Shown here piece after piece: positions 1-5,534 of a stretch of 6,674 nucleotides of DNA (positions within the stretch are counted from its first letter, which is position 1; each line of letters starts with the position of its first letter). A program made the position numbers and the translations under genes. The DNA lies in NCBI GenBank assembly GCA_003242255.1, contig QGUT01000095.1, positions 1 to 6,674 on the forward strand. Direction: 5' to 3'. The notes beneath the pieces were generated by a model, which was not told the DNA's origin, searched no databases, and saw only the letters and a list, made by a program, of their open reading frames with translations. This DNA comes from Bacillota bacterium. Lineage in GTDB: Bacteria; Bacillota; Thermosediminibacteria; Thermosediminibacterales; Thermosediminibacteraceae.

Positions 1-24
1 TTGACCACCATCACAACAAAAAAA

Positions 25-114
25 TTATTTCTCTAGTAGTTTATTTAATTTTTGGGCCGCTTCGCGGTCCATATCTTTTAGAACATGCTGATATATTCTT
101 TGTGCCTCTTGCAA
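25..114 (-). pseudogene. 3'-terminal remnant of an unidentified gene (possibly MarR-like regulator)
   Basis: Reading the minus strand from position 114, 29 codons are open (LQEAQRIYQHVLKDMDREAA then QKLNKLLEK) before a TAA at 27-25. A TAA stands directly upstream in the same frame (117-115), so only a C-terminal tail exists here. There is no ATG or ribosome binding site at its left limit. The tail is amphipathic and Leu/Lys-rich, ending in a LNKLLEK-like helix; this resembles the C-terminal dimerisation helix of MarR-type regulators, but the piece is too short to be sure. The frame ends abruptly about five bases from where the restriction-enzyme remnant begins on the other strand, which suggests a rearrangement scar. 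It could also be a chance open frame. Confidence 0.35.
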
Positions 115-118
115 TTAA

Positions 119-481
119 ATTCGCAAGAAGCATCCATTTGTTAAAATTGTTGCTTCAGAAAAATACGATTACCGCCGTCCTCCACATCTGATAGGTTGGC
201 AAATAAGTCAGATTGACCCGAGGTGGGAATTAAAGCCTTCCGGGGGAGGTACACCCGATCTCGTCTATAATAGTAATATTGGAATACGGATTAAATGTTC
301 GAGCGACAATACGATAAAGGGAAATCGAGTTTCTGCCAATGAGGGGTATTATATTTTGGTCAAATATACGATTGAAGATTTCACTATCACTATAAAGGAA
401 ATACTCATGGGAGACCTTCCGGTGCCGATCGGAGCAAGCGAGAGGGAGACGGAGGAAAGGCTATGTCGGATATACCCGTAG
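119..481 (+). pseudogene. 5'-truncated restriction endonuclease remnant (PD-(D/E)xK-like)
   Basis: A frame open for 120 codons begins just after a TAA (116-118) and ends at TAG 479-481. There is no in-frame ATG until about position 408 and no ribosome binding site near 119, so the N-terminus is missing. About 45 residues in, it has GGGTPDLVYNSNIGIRIKCS, which has the layout of a PD-(D/E)xK nuclease core: Asp47, then a hydrophobic strand ending IxIK with Lys59. At the position where the family has Glu (or Asp), this copy has Arg57 (CGG, 287-289), which would abolish metal binding. The frame overlaps the methyltransferase start by 19 bases, the usual layout of a type II restriction-modification pair. 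The assignment rests on motif layout and on the methyltransferase neighbour; no specific enzyme family is recognised. A functional product is unlikely because of both the truncation and the lost acidic residue. Confidence 0.6.
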
Positions 482-1311
482 AAAAAGTTTATCGGTTTGG
501 TAAAAAGGTAGTATTATATCTTGAGGATTGCTACTTGGGTATGCAAAAATACCTGAAAACCGGTGAAGTGGATGTGGTGGTAACATCGCCTCCGTATAAC
601 ATCGGTATCCAGTATAATAAATATAACGACAATGTGCCGAAGGAAGAATATCTGGACTGGTTGGAAAACATAGCTGTTGAGATAAAGAGGGTGCTGGCGG
701 ATGACGGATCGTTTTTCTTAAATGTGGGAGGAAAACCCAGCGATCCATGGATTCCACTCGACGTGGCAGAGAGGATGAGAAAGCATTTTGTTCTCCAAAA
801 TGTAATTCACTGGGTGAAATCCATAGCCATAGAAAAGAAATTTGCAGAGAATTGCTCGGCTATAGAGGGAGATATAGCTGTAGGGCACTATAAGCCCATC
901 AGCGGGAAACGCTTTTTACACGATAACCACGAGTACATATTCCACTTTACAAAAACCGGAAAGGTGGAACTGGACAGGCTTGCCATAGGAGTTCCCTGCC
1001 AGGATGAGTCCAGCGTGGGCAAAAGATGTCGTGGAAACACCTGGTTCATTCCGTACGAAACCATATGGAGCAGGGAAAAACAGAGGCCCCATCCTTCCAC
1101 ATTCCCCGTGGCTCTCCCCGAAATGTGCATAAAACTTCACGGATTAAATAAAACCAAACTGGTCCTCGATCCGTTTATGGGCATAGGTACCACCGCCGTG
1201 GCCTGCATGCGATTAAATGTAGGAGTGGTGGGATTCGAAATAGATGAAGAATATATGAAGACAGCTGTAGAGAGGTTACAGGCTTTCATTGACAGCAAGG
1301 ATTTTTGCTAA
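463..1311 (+). CDS. Site-specific DNA methyltransferase, beta class (N4-cytosine or N6-adenine)
   Basis: This 282-residue protein transfers a methyl group from S-adenosylmethionine to the exocyclic amino group of a base in a specific DNA sequence. The catalytic motif IV is TSPPYN (residues 41-46) near the N-terminus. The SAM-binding motif I is DPFMGIGTT (236-244) near the C-terminus, followed by GFEID (257-261). Catalytic motif first and SAM motif last is the beta-class order, and SPPY is common in N4-cytosine enzymes, but N6-adenine cannot be excluded. The region between the motifs (about 100-220, including KPISGKRFLHDNHEYIFHFTK) should hold target recognition; the recognition sequence is not deducible by eye. 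The length is normal for the class. The ATG follows a strong GGAGG (451-455) at good spacing. The gene overlaps the end of the endonuclease remnant, so it was probably the protective half of a restriction-modification system and is now an orphan. Confidence 0.93.
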   Translation: MSDIPVEKVYRFGKKVVLYLEDCYLGMQKYLKTGEVDVVVTSPPYNIGIQYNKYNDNVPKEEYLDWLENIAVEIKRVLADDGSFFLNVGGKPSDPWIPLDVAERMRKHFVLQNVIHWVKSIAIEKKFAENCSAIEGDIAVGHYKPISGKRFLHDNHEYIFHFTKTGKVELDRLAIGVPCQDESSVGKRCRGNTWFIPYETIWSREKQRPHPSTFPVALPEMCIKLHGLNKTKLVLDPFMGIGTTAVACMRLNVGVVGFEIDEEYMKTAVERLQAFIDSKDFC

Positions 1312-1318
1312 CCTCTCT
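1269..1318. repeat. Perfect 10-bp inverted repeat spanning the methyltransferase stop codon
   Basis: AGAGAGGTTA (1269-1278) is the exact reverse complement of TAACCTCTCT (1309-1318), separated by 30 bases. The right arm contains the TAA stop of the methyltransferase. A smaller GCAA/TTGC pairing (1295-1298 with 1305-1308) sits directly inside the right arm. No T-tract follows, so this is not a classical intrinsic terminator. It ends a few bases before the cobalamin riboswitch, and could form a 3'-end RNA structure for the methyltransferase message or insulate the riboswitch fold. Confidence 0.6.
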
Positions 1319-1503
1319 TCATCAGGTTCAGGATCACAGCTACTATTTCAGCTGCCGTCATGGGTCCGATGAGAATCCTGAGCGGACCCGTCGCTGTAAC
1401 GGGGATTCCCCTTGCAATATGCCACTGGGAAACCGGGAAGGCGCAAGGGGAGGTGAACCGGAGCCAGAAGACCTGCCCGGGAGGTTTCGCTACGGGATGA
1501 TGG
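1319..1503 (+). ncRNA. Cobalamin (adenosylcobalamin-type) riboswitch aptamer
   Basis: The leader of cobT contains the conserved cobalamin aptamer elements in order. CAGGT (1323-1327) can close the aptamer by pairing with ACCTG (1471-1475). The core segments GATGAGAATCCTGAGCGG, CGCTGTAACGGGGA, GCCACTGGGAAACCGGGAAG and finally the B12 box AGCCAGAAGACCTGCC (1462-1477) all match the family's pattern. The downstream stretch with TTTCGCTACGGG is placed where the regulatory kissing-loop region lies. A terminator follows at once, so control is likely by transcription attenuation: cobalamin binding should favour termination before cobT. The 5' boundary is approximate. I found no convincing promoter between the methyltransferase and the aptamer. 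Confidence 0.94.
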
Positions 1504-1504
1504 C

Positions 1505-1551
1505 AAAGTCCCTGGCTGTAATTTATTTACAGTTAGGGACTTTTTATTTTT
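1505..1551 (+). terminator. Intrinsic terminator, expression platform of the cobalamin riboswitch
   Basis: Bases 1505-1521 pair with 1527-1543 over 17 consecutive pairs (two of them G-U, at 1514-1534 and 1515-1533), leaving a 5-base loop. The T-rich run at 1541-1551 follows. The 5' arm contains CTGGCT (1512-1517), an exact complement of AGCCAG (1462-1467) in the B12 box. When ligand is absent the B12 box could therefore capture the terminator arm and act as antiterminator. The antiterminator is inference; the terminator itself is clear. Confidence 0.92.
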
Positions 1552-1580
1552 AAAATACTTTAAAAGAGGGAGGTTGTTCT

Positions 1581-2349
1581 ATGGATATTTTGGAAAAGGC
1601 CTTAAAAAGCATTGGGGATCTGGACGATGAGGCTATGAGAAGGGCGAAGGAAAGACTGGACAACCTGACGAAGCCCCCGGGCAGCCTGGGAGTGCTGGAA
1701 GACCTGGCTGTAAAGCTGGCCGGGATGAGCGGGAAGGTGTTCAACGAGTTTAAAAAGAAGACCGTCATAGTGATGGCAGGGGACCACGGCGTCGTGGAAG
1801 AAGGAGTCAGCGCTTATCCCAGGGAGGTGACTCCCCAGATGGTGCTGAATTTCCTCAAGGGAGGGGCAGCCATGAGCGTGCTGTCTCGCCACGGAGGAGC
1901 TGAGATAGTCTGCGTCGACATAGGCGTTGCGGCGGACCTGGACCATCCGAAGCTGGTAACAAAGAAAATAAAAAAAGGGACGGACAACATGGCAAAAGGG
2001 CCAGCCATGAGCAGGGAAGAGGCCGTAAAGGCCCTGGAAGTGGGGATTTCCACCGCCTGGGATTGCATAGATAAAGGCTCCGACCTGCTCGCTACCGGGG
2101 AGATGGGCATAGGAAACACCACCCCCAGCACCGCGATTTTGGCGGCCTTTTCGGGCAAGTCTCTTGAAGAAATAGTGGGCCGCGGTAGCGGCGTCGATGA
2201 CGGTCGACTGGCGAAAAAAATTAGCGCCATTAAGAAGGCGCACCGGCGCCGTGCTCGCCATGAATCTCGTGGAGGCGGGTACTAAGATAATAGAGGAGAT
2301 GGCCACCTTCGAAGAAGCGGGCGTTTCGAAGGAGGCAAATGTTTTTTAA
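1581..2349 (+). pseudogene. cobT: cobT, nicotinate-nucleotide--dimethylbenzimidazole phosphoribosyltransferase, internally deleted and frameshifted
   Basis: CobT makes alpha-ribazole phosphate from nicotinate mononucleotide and 5,6-dimethylbenzimidazole (or a related base) for the lower ligand of cobalamin. The first 220 codons are well preserved: TKPPGSLG (30-37), GDHGVVEEGVSAYPREVT (67-84), GEMGIGNTTPS (173-183, with Glu174 at the position known from Salmonella CobT) and GRGSGVDD (200-207). After codon 220 (ends 2240) the annotated frame runs into 14 unrelated residues and stops at 2283-2285. The true C-terminus, TGAVLAMNLVEAGTKIIEEM followed by ATFEEAGVSKEA, continues one frame over from 2242 to a TAA at 2347-2349. 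By Salmonella-like numbering about 98 residues are missing, including the region with the catalytic Glu (Glu317 in Salmonella, in a GEGTGA-type motif). The start ATG follows GGGAGG (1568-1573). An enzyme with this lesion should be inactive. A misassembly could produce the same picture. Confidence 0.93.
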
Positions 2350-3617
2350 AGGCCGACTCCGGTGTAAAAAGCGCGGTATTCTTCTGCCGCAGCGGTCTGG
2401 GCTTTTTTCCGGTACTCGTTTACTTCGTCGAAATTGGATTTTAAAATCTCTACTATGTAAGGGTCCAGGCTCAAATTTTTGACCATATCATCGAGCACCT
2501 TCACGACCTGCTCCTTCGGCATGCCCTTTCGGTATGGCCTGTCTTCGGTTATGGCGCAGAAGACGTCGGCCACCGACATTATTCGGGAGCCCAGGGGCAG
2601 GTCGTAGGCTTTGAGGTGGAAGGGATAACCGCTGCCGTCCAATTTTTCATGATGGAAGGAAGCCCATATGGCGATTTCTTCCAAATTTTTAAACGACTCC
2701 AGAATGCGGTACGTGAAATAGGGGTGTGATTTTATAATCTCGAACTCCTCTCTCGAAAGCTGCCCGTTCTTTTCGAGGATTTCTACTGGCACGGCCAGCT
2801 TCCCCAGGTCGTGGAGGTATCCGGCGACCCTCATCATCTGGCATTCCCTTCCGGAAAAACCACAAAGTCTTGCCAGGTATTCCGCGCTGGCCGCCACACC
2901 GCTGGAATGGGTGGCTGTAAAGCGGTTCCTGAAGTCGATGATGTGGGAGAAGAGCTTTGCAATTTCGGTCAGCCCTTCCATAGCCACTTCTACCACCGGG
3001 AGCATCACTTTATCCCTTAAGATCGAACGTATCGACGGAGATGCGGCCTCCAACCAGAAGCTCTCTTTCGAGGCGAGTTCCTTAAAAGCTTCCACCAATT
3101 CGGGCATGAACAGTTTTCCCGATTCGTCTTGTATCTGTTTTATAATGTACTTCGATTTGCCCAATACCTCCTGCTGATTATTGCCCGTCAGGACCGCCAC
3201 CCGGTCCGCCAGGTGCAGGATATGGCTGCCCAAAGGCACTTCGTTGCCGTTGAATTCCAGACCCTTTCCCCCGTTCCAAGGTACGTGGTGGAACCGCACC
3301 ATAATGGCGATTTGGGCAAAGGGGCCGTAGCTCCGCAATAGCAGGTAACTCATTTCGGCGTGGTGGTATGGATTTTCCACTTCGAATTGCAGGGCATCGA
3401 GCCTTTCTTTAAGCGAAATGGCCCCAATGTCGTGCAGGGCTCCTGCCAGGACCAGTTCGTTTAAGGTCTCCGGGAAAAGCCTAAGTTCGGAACCTATCAT
3501 GTAAGCTATGTAAGCGACCTTGAAGTGATGGTTGGAGACAAGGGGGCTTATGAGGTCGATGGCTTCGGAAAAGGAGATTATAAAATCAAAAAGGTTTACT
3601 TTAATTTCCCTGATCAT
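2346..3617 (-). CDS. Tandem HD / HD-GYP domain protein, probable cyclic-di-GMP phosphodiesterase
   Basis: This 423-residue protein has two metal-dependent phosphohydrolase domains and no signal peptide or membrane segment, so it is cytosolic. The N-terminal HD domain (about 25-145) shows HD at 62-63, a His at 86, HH at 110-111 and Asp138. The C-terminal HD-GYP domain (about 230-400) shows His237, HDLGK (269-273), His298, HH at 322-323, the diagnostic GYP (330-332, in HHEKLDGSGYP), Asp351 and DRPYR (359-363). HD-GYP proteins with this residue set hydrolyse cyclic-di-GMP, or related cyclic dinucleotides, to linear products. No receiver, PAS or other sensor domain is present; the N-terminal HD domain may be regulatory or a second hydrolase. 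The ATG at 3617 is preceded by AAAGGAG (3630-3624). Its stop overlaps the cobT remnant by four bases, tail to tail, and it is divergent from the nucleosidase gene. Confidence 0.93.
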   Translation of the reverse strand: MIREIKVNLFDFIISFSEAIDLISPLVSNHHFKVAYIAYMIGSELRLFPETLNELVLAGALHDIGAISLKERLDALQFEVENPYHHAEMSYLLLRSYGPFAQIAIMVRFHHVPWNGGKGLEFNGNEVPLGSHILHLADRVAVLTGNNQQEVLGKSKYIIKQIQDESGKLFMPELVEAFKELASKESFWLEAASPSIRSILRDKVMLPVVEVAMEGLTEIAKLFSHIIDFRNRFTATHSSGVAASAEYLARLCGFSGRECQMMRVAGYLHDLGKLAVPVEILEKNGQLSREEFEIIKSHPYFTYRILESFKNLEEIAIWASFHHEKLDGSGYPFHLKAYDLPLGSRIMSVADVFCAITEDRPYRKGMPKEQVVKVLDDMVKNLSLDPYIVEILKSNFDEVNEYRKKAQTAAAEEYRAFYTGVGL

Positions 3618-3631
3618 ATTATTCTCCTTTC

Positions 3632-3659
3632 GTGCCTTTTAAGTTTTCTAGAAAGGCAC
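3632..3659 (-). promoter_or_regulatory. Leader hairpin next to the HD-GYP gene's Shine-Dalgarno sequence
   Basis: GTGCCTTT and AAAGGCAC form a perfect 8-bp stem (3632-3639 with 3652-3659) with a 12-base loop. In the minus-strand mRNA it ends one base before the AAAGGAG ribosome binding site (3630-3624). The 5' arm's CCTTT could pair alternatively with the AAAGG of the ribosome binding site, so the hairpin may tune translation. It could equally be a DNA operator between the divergent genes. Confidence 0.4.
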
Positions 3660-3681
3660 AATATGGTAAACTTATATTATG

Positions 3682-3687
3682 ATTATA
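3682..3687 (-). promoter_or_regulatory. Probable -10 box for the HD-GYP gene
   Basis: The minus strand reads a perfect TATAAT here, about 65 bases upstream of the HD-GYP start, leaving room for the leader hairpin and ribosome binding site. No good TTGACA-like -35 lies at 16-18 bases upstream, so the assignment is moderate. On the plus strand TATTAT (3675-3680) is a weaker candidate -10 for the divergent nucleosidase gene, also without a clear -35. Confidence 0.4.
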
Positions 3688-3705
3688 CCACAACAAAAAT
3701 TCGAA

Positions 3706-3712
3706 AAGGTGA
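3706..3712 (+). promoter_or_regulatory. Ribosome binding site supporting a GTG start
   Basis: AAGGTGA lies six bases before the GTG at 3719. It is the reason to start the nucleosidase-like gene at GTG rather than at a later ATG; the first residues after the GTG also match the beginning of the family fold. Confidence 0.65.
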
Positions 3713-3718
3713 CAGTCT

Positions 3719-4552
3719 GTGTTTTATATAGTGACTGCCTATCACGCCGAAGCTAGGCCTGTTATAGAATACTTCAATTTGAAGAAAGTCGTAAAAAATA
3801 GCCGCTTCCAGATTTTTGCGGGAAGCGATGTGGTTTTAATCGAAAGCGGCCCGGGCATAGTCGCTTCCGCTTGCGCCGCTTCTTTTTTGCTTTCGGAGTT
3901 TAAAGCAGAAGATAAAGACGCAATTTTAAACATAGGCATAGCAGGAGCGAAAAATGCGGATTTAAAAATAGGGGATGCGGTCCTCTGCCACAAGATAATT
4001 TACCACGATACCGGGAGGGCTTTTTACCCGGATATATTGGTAAAGCATGCCATGAAAGAAGGGGTGCTGGAAACCTTCGATTTTCCGGTTGCAAAAGAGG
4101 ATCTTCCTGAAAACAGCATAGAGGGCGATATGGTCGACATGGAGGGAGCAGGCTTTTTCGAAGCCGCTTCGTTTTTCATGCCGCCTCACAAAATCCACTG
4201 CATCAAGGTGGTCTCCGACTATCTGGAGAAAGTCCCGGTAGAACCAGCCTTTGTGTCTCGCCTTATCGGAGATAACCTCTCCTTGATCCGGGACTTCATG
4301 TTATCCCTGGAATCCGTTGATAGTTTCTTTCCCAGGGGACTTTCCAGAGAAGATCGGGAGGTAATAGAGAAACTGGCGGAAAACCTGAAACTCAGCTTTA
4401 CCATGGCCCATCAGCTTAAAAATTTGGCGTTGTTCTACCTTTCGAGCCACGAAAGGTTGCCGGAAGAGCTTTTTGATTTTTTAAACGTGAGGGTAAATTC
4501 GAAGAGGGAAGGGAAGAATTGTTTTGAGCGCGTTAAAAAGCTGCTTTGCTAG
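3719..4552 (+). CDS. MTA/SAH-nucleosidase-like protein (phosphorylase superfamily) with C-terminal extension
   Basis: This 277-residue protein resembles 5'-methylthioadenosine/S-adenosylhomocysteine nucleosidase, which cleaves adenine from MTA, SAH and 5'-deoxyadenosine. By hand alignment to the E. coli enzyme, Glu11 (in TAYHAEARP) matches the acid/base Glu12. NIGIAGA (71-77) and LKIGD...YHD (82-97) match the substrate-binding core. Met141-Glu142 (VDMEGAGFFEAAS) matches Met173-Glu174, and Asp167 (KVVSDY) matches Asp197. All catalytic residues are thus kept, though overall similarity looks low, so substrate preference is open. The catalytic fold is shorter than usual (about 190 residues), and about 85 additional residues, mostly predicted helix and charged, extend beyond it. 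The gene starts with GTG and overlaps the radical SAM gene downstream by 29 bases, so the two are almost certainly co-translated. A general nucleoside phosphorylase is the alternative reading. Confidence 0.82.
   Translation: MFYIVTAYHAEARPVIEYFNLKKVVKNSRFQIFAGSDVVLIESGPGIVASACAASFLLSEFKAEDKDAILNIGIAGAKNADLKIGDAVLCHKIIYHDTGRAFYPDILVKHAMKEGVLETFDFPVAKEDLPENSIEGDMVDMEGAGFFEAASFFMPPHKIHCIKVVSDYLEKVPVEPAFVSRLIGDNLSLIRDFMLSLESVDSFFPRGLSREDREVIEKLAENLKLSFTMAHQLKNLALFYLSSHERLPEELFDFLNVRVNSKREGKNCFERVKKLLC
4505..4516 (+). promoter_or_regulatory. Purine-rich ribosome binding site for a TTG start inside the upstream gene
   Basis: AGGGAAGGGAAG precedes the TTG at 4524 by seven bases, within the coding region of the nucleosidase-like gene. 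It is a weak Shine-Dalgarno match coupled to a non-ATG start, which points to translational coupling between the two genes. No better in-frame start occurs before the conserved N-terminal IYVEEGVEENPLAQEIL segment. Confidence 0.5.
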
Positions 4553-5534
4553 GGGCTTTTCCCACATATACGTGGAAGAGGGGGTAGAAGAAAACCCGCT
4601 TGCGCAGGAAATTCTGTCAAAATTCCCAAAAGCCTTTAAGGTGCGGATAAAGCACTACAAAGATGTTTTTTGCAGGCCCAGGCAGAATTTTTTAGTCCAG
4701 GAGTCGAGCAGGAAGCTCATAATAGCGGCTAAAAGGGGAGAGTTGCTCTACCCGGGCCCCGATGTATGTCAGGATTTTGGAAACGAAAATTTTTATTACA
4801 CTTCGCCGGCATTAAACTGCATTTACTCCTGCGAATACTGCTACCTTAAAGGCATGCATCCTTCGGCGAACCTGGTAATTTTCGTAAACTTAGAGGATTT
4901 TTTTAAGAAGGTAGAAGACTTAATAAAACAGAAACCGGTTTACCTTAGCATTTCTTACGAAACGGATCTATTAGCCCTCGAGAATATCGCACCCCTCTCG
5001 GCCGCATGGATAGAGTTCGCGAGGGGAAAGGAAAATCTGAAGATGGAGATACGCACGAAGAGCGCCAATTATCCGGCCATCAGGCACCTCAAGCCTGCGG
5101 ACAACGTGATCCTGGCCTGGACCCTATCGCCAGCTGAAGTCATCAAAAAATACGAAAAAAATGCGCCTCCACTGGAGTTGAGGCTGAGGCAAATAAAAAA
5201 AGCCCTCGGCGATGGCTGGAAGGTGAGGTTGTGCTTCGACCCGGTCCTCTATTTTGAGGGCTGGGAAAAGGCTTACGAAGATTTGATTGGAAGGATTTTT
5301 TCGGAAATCCCTGCTTGCGGGATAAACGACGCCAGCGTCGGCGCTTTCCGGATTCCCCGCGAATACCTGAAGAGGATGAGGAAAAACTTCCCGCCTTCGG
5401 AGATAATCCATTACCCCTATGCGGAAAGGGGCGGTGTATATACTTACGACGAAAAACTCAAAGGGGAGCTCCTCGGTAAAGTGCGGTCTTTGTTAAAAGA
5501 GCACCTTCCGGAGGAAAAGATTTTCCTCACATAG
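4524..5534 (+). CDS. Spore photoproduct lyase family radical SAM protein (variant)
   Basis: This 336-residue protein belongs to the family of SPL, which repairs the thymine dimer 5-thyminyl-5,6-dihydrothymine in spore DNA using a 5'-deoxyadenosyl radical. The N-terminal IYVEEGVEENPLAQEIL (15-31) is typical. The [4Fe-4S] motif is Cys99-x3-Cys103-x2-Cys106, and the two tyrosines around the last Cys (Tyr105, Tyr107), implicated in SPL radical transfer, are present. Further matches to Bacillus SplB are TK (178-179), VIKKYEKNAPPLELR (206-220) and FDPVLYFEGWEKAY (238-251). However the segment equivalent to SplB FEASCTSD reads LSISYETD: the hydrogen-donor Cys (Cys141 in B. subtilis) is Tyr145 here (TAC, 4956-4958). 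Cys237, just before FDPV, is the nearest other candidate in the barrel. The gene starts with TTG, overlaps the nucleosidase-like gene, and precedes polA by 51 bases. It may be a family member with another substrate rather than a true SPL, so I give no symbol. Confidence 0.88.
   Translation: MSALKSCFARGFSHIYVEEGVEENPLAQEILSKFPKAFKVRIKHYKDVFCRPRQNFLVQESSRKLIIAAKRGELLYPGPDVCQDFGNENFYYTSPALNCIYSCEYCYLKGMHPSANLVIFVNLEDFFKKVEDLIKQKPVYLSISYETDLLALENIAPLSAAWIEFARGKENLKMEIRTKSANYPAIRHLKPADNVILAWTLSPAEVIKKYEKNAPPLELRLRQIKKALGDGWKVRLCFDPVLYFEGWEKAYEDLIGRIFSEIPACGINDASVGAFRIPREYLKRMRKNFPPSEIIHYPYAERGGVYTYDEKLKGELLGKVRSLLKEHLPEEKIFLT

Noticed and set aside
55..71. 7-bp GC-rich hairpin (GGGCCGC / GCGGTCC) as a terminator
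   Set aside because: The T-run after it is interrupted and distant, and the minus-strand reading codes for DREAA within the gene remnant, so it may be coding coincidence.
461..757. 98-codon minus-strand frame over the methyltransferase start
   Set aside because: It is antisense to the conserved TSPPYN region and has no family features.
1289..1294. Perfect TTGACA as the -35 of a riboswitch promoter
   Set aside because: No TATAAT-like hexamer occurs 16-18 bases downstream; those positions read ACCTCT/CCTCTC.
1305..1553. 82-codon plus-strand frame between the methyltransferase and cobT
   Set aside because: It consists of the riboswitch aptamer and terminator read as codons.
1602..2306. 234-codon open frame on the minus strand opposite cobT
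   Set aside because: It lies fully antisense to the clear CobT coding sequence, has a His/Pro/Ser-rich composition and no recognisable motif or ribosome binding site. It is a shadow of a GC-rich gene.
2911..3341. Plus-strand frames opposite the HD-GYP gene
   Set aside because: They are antisense to well-conserved HD-domain motifs and show no start signals.
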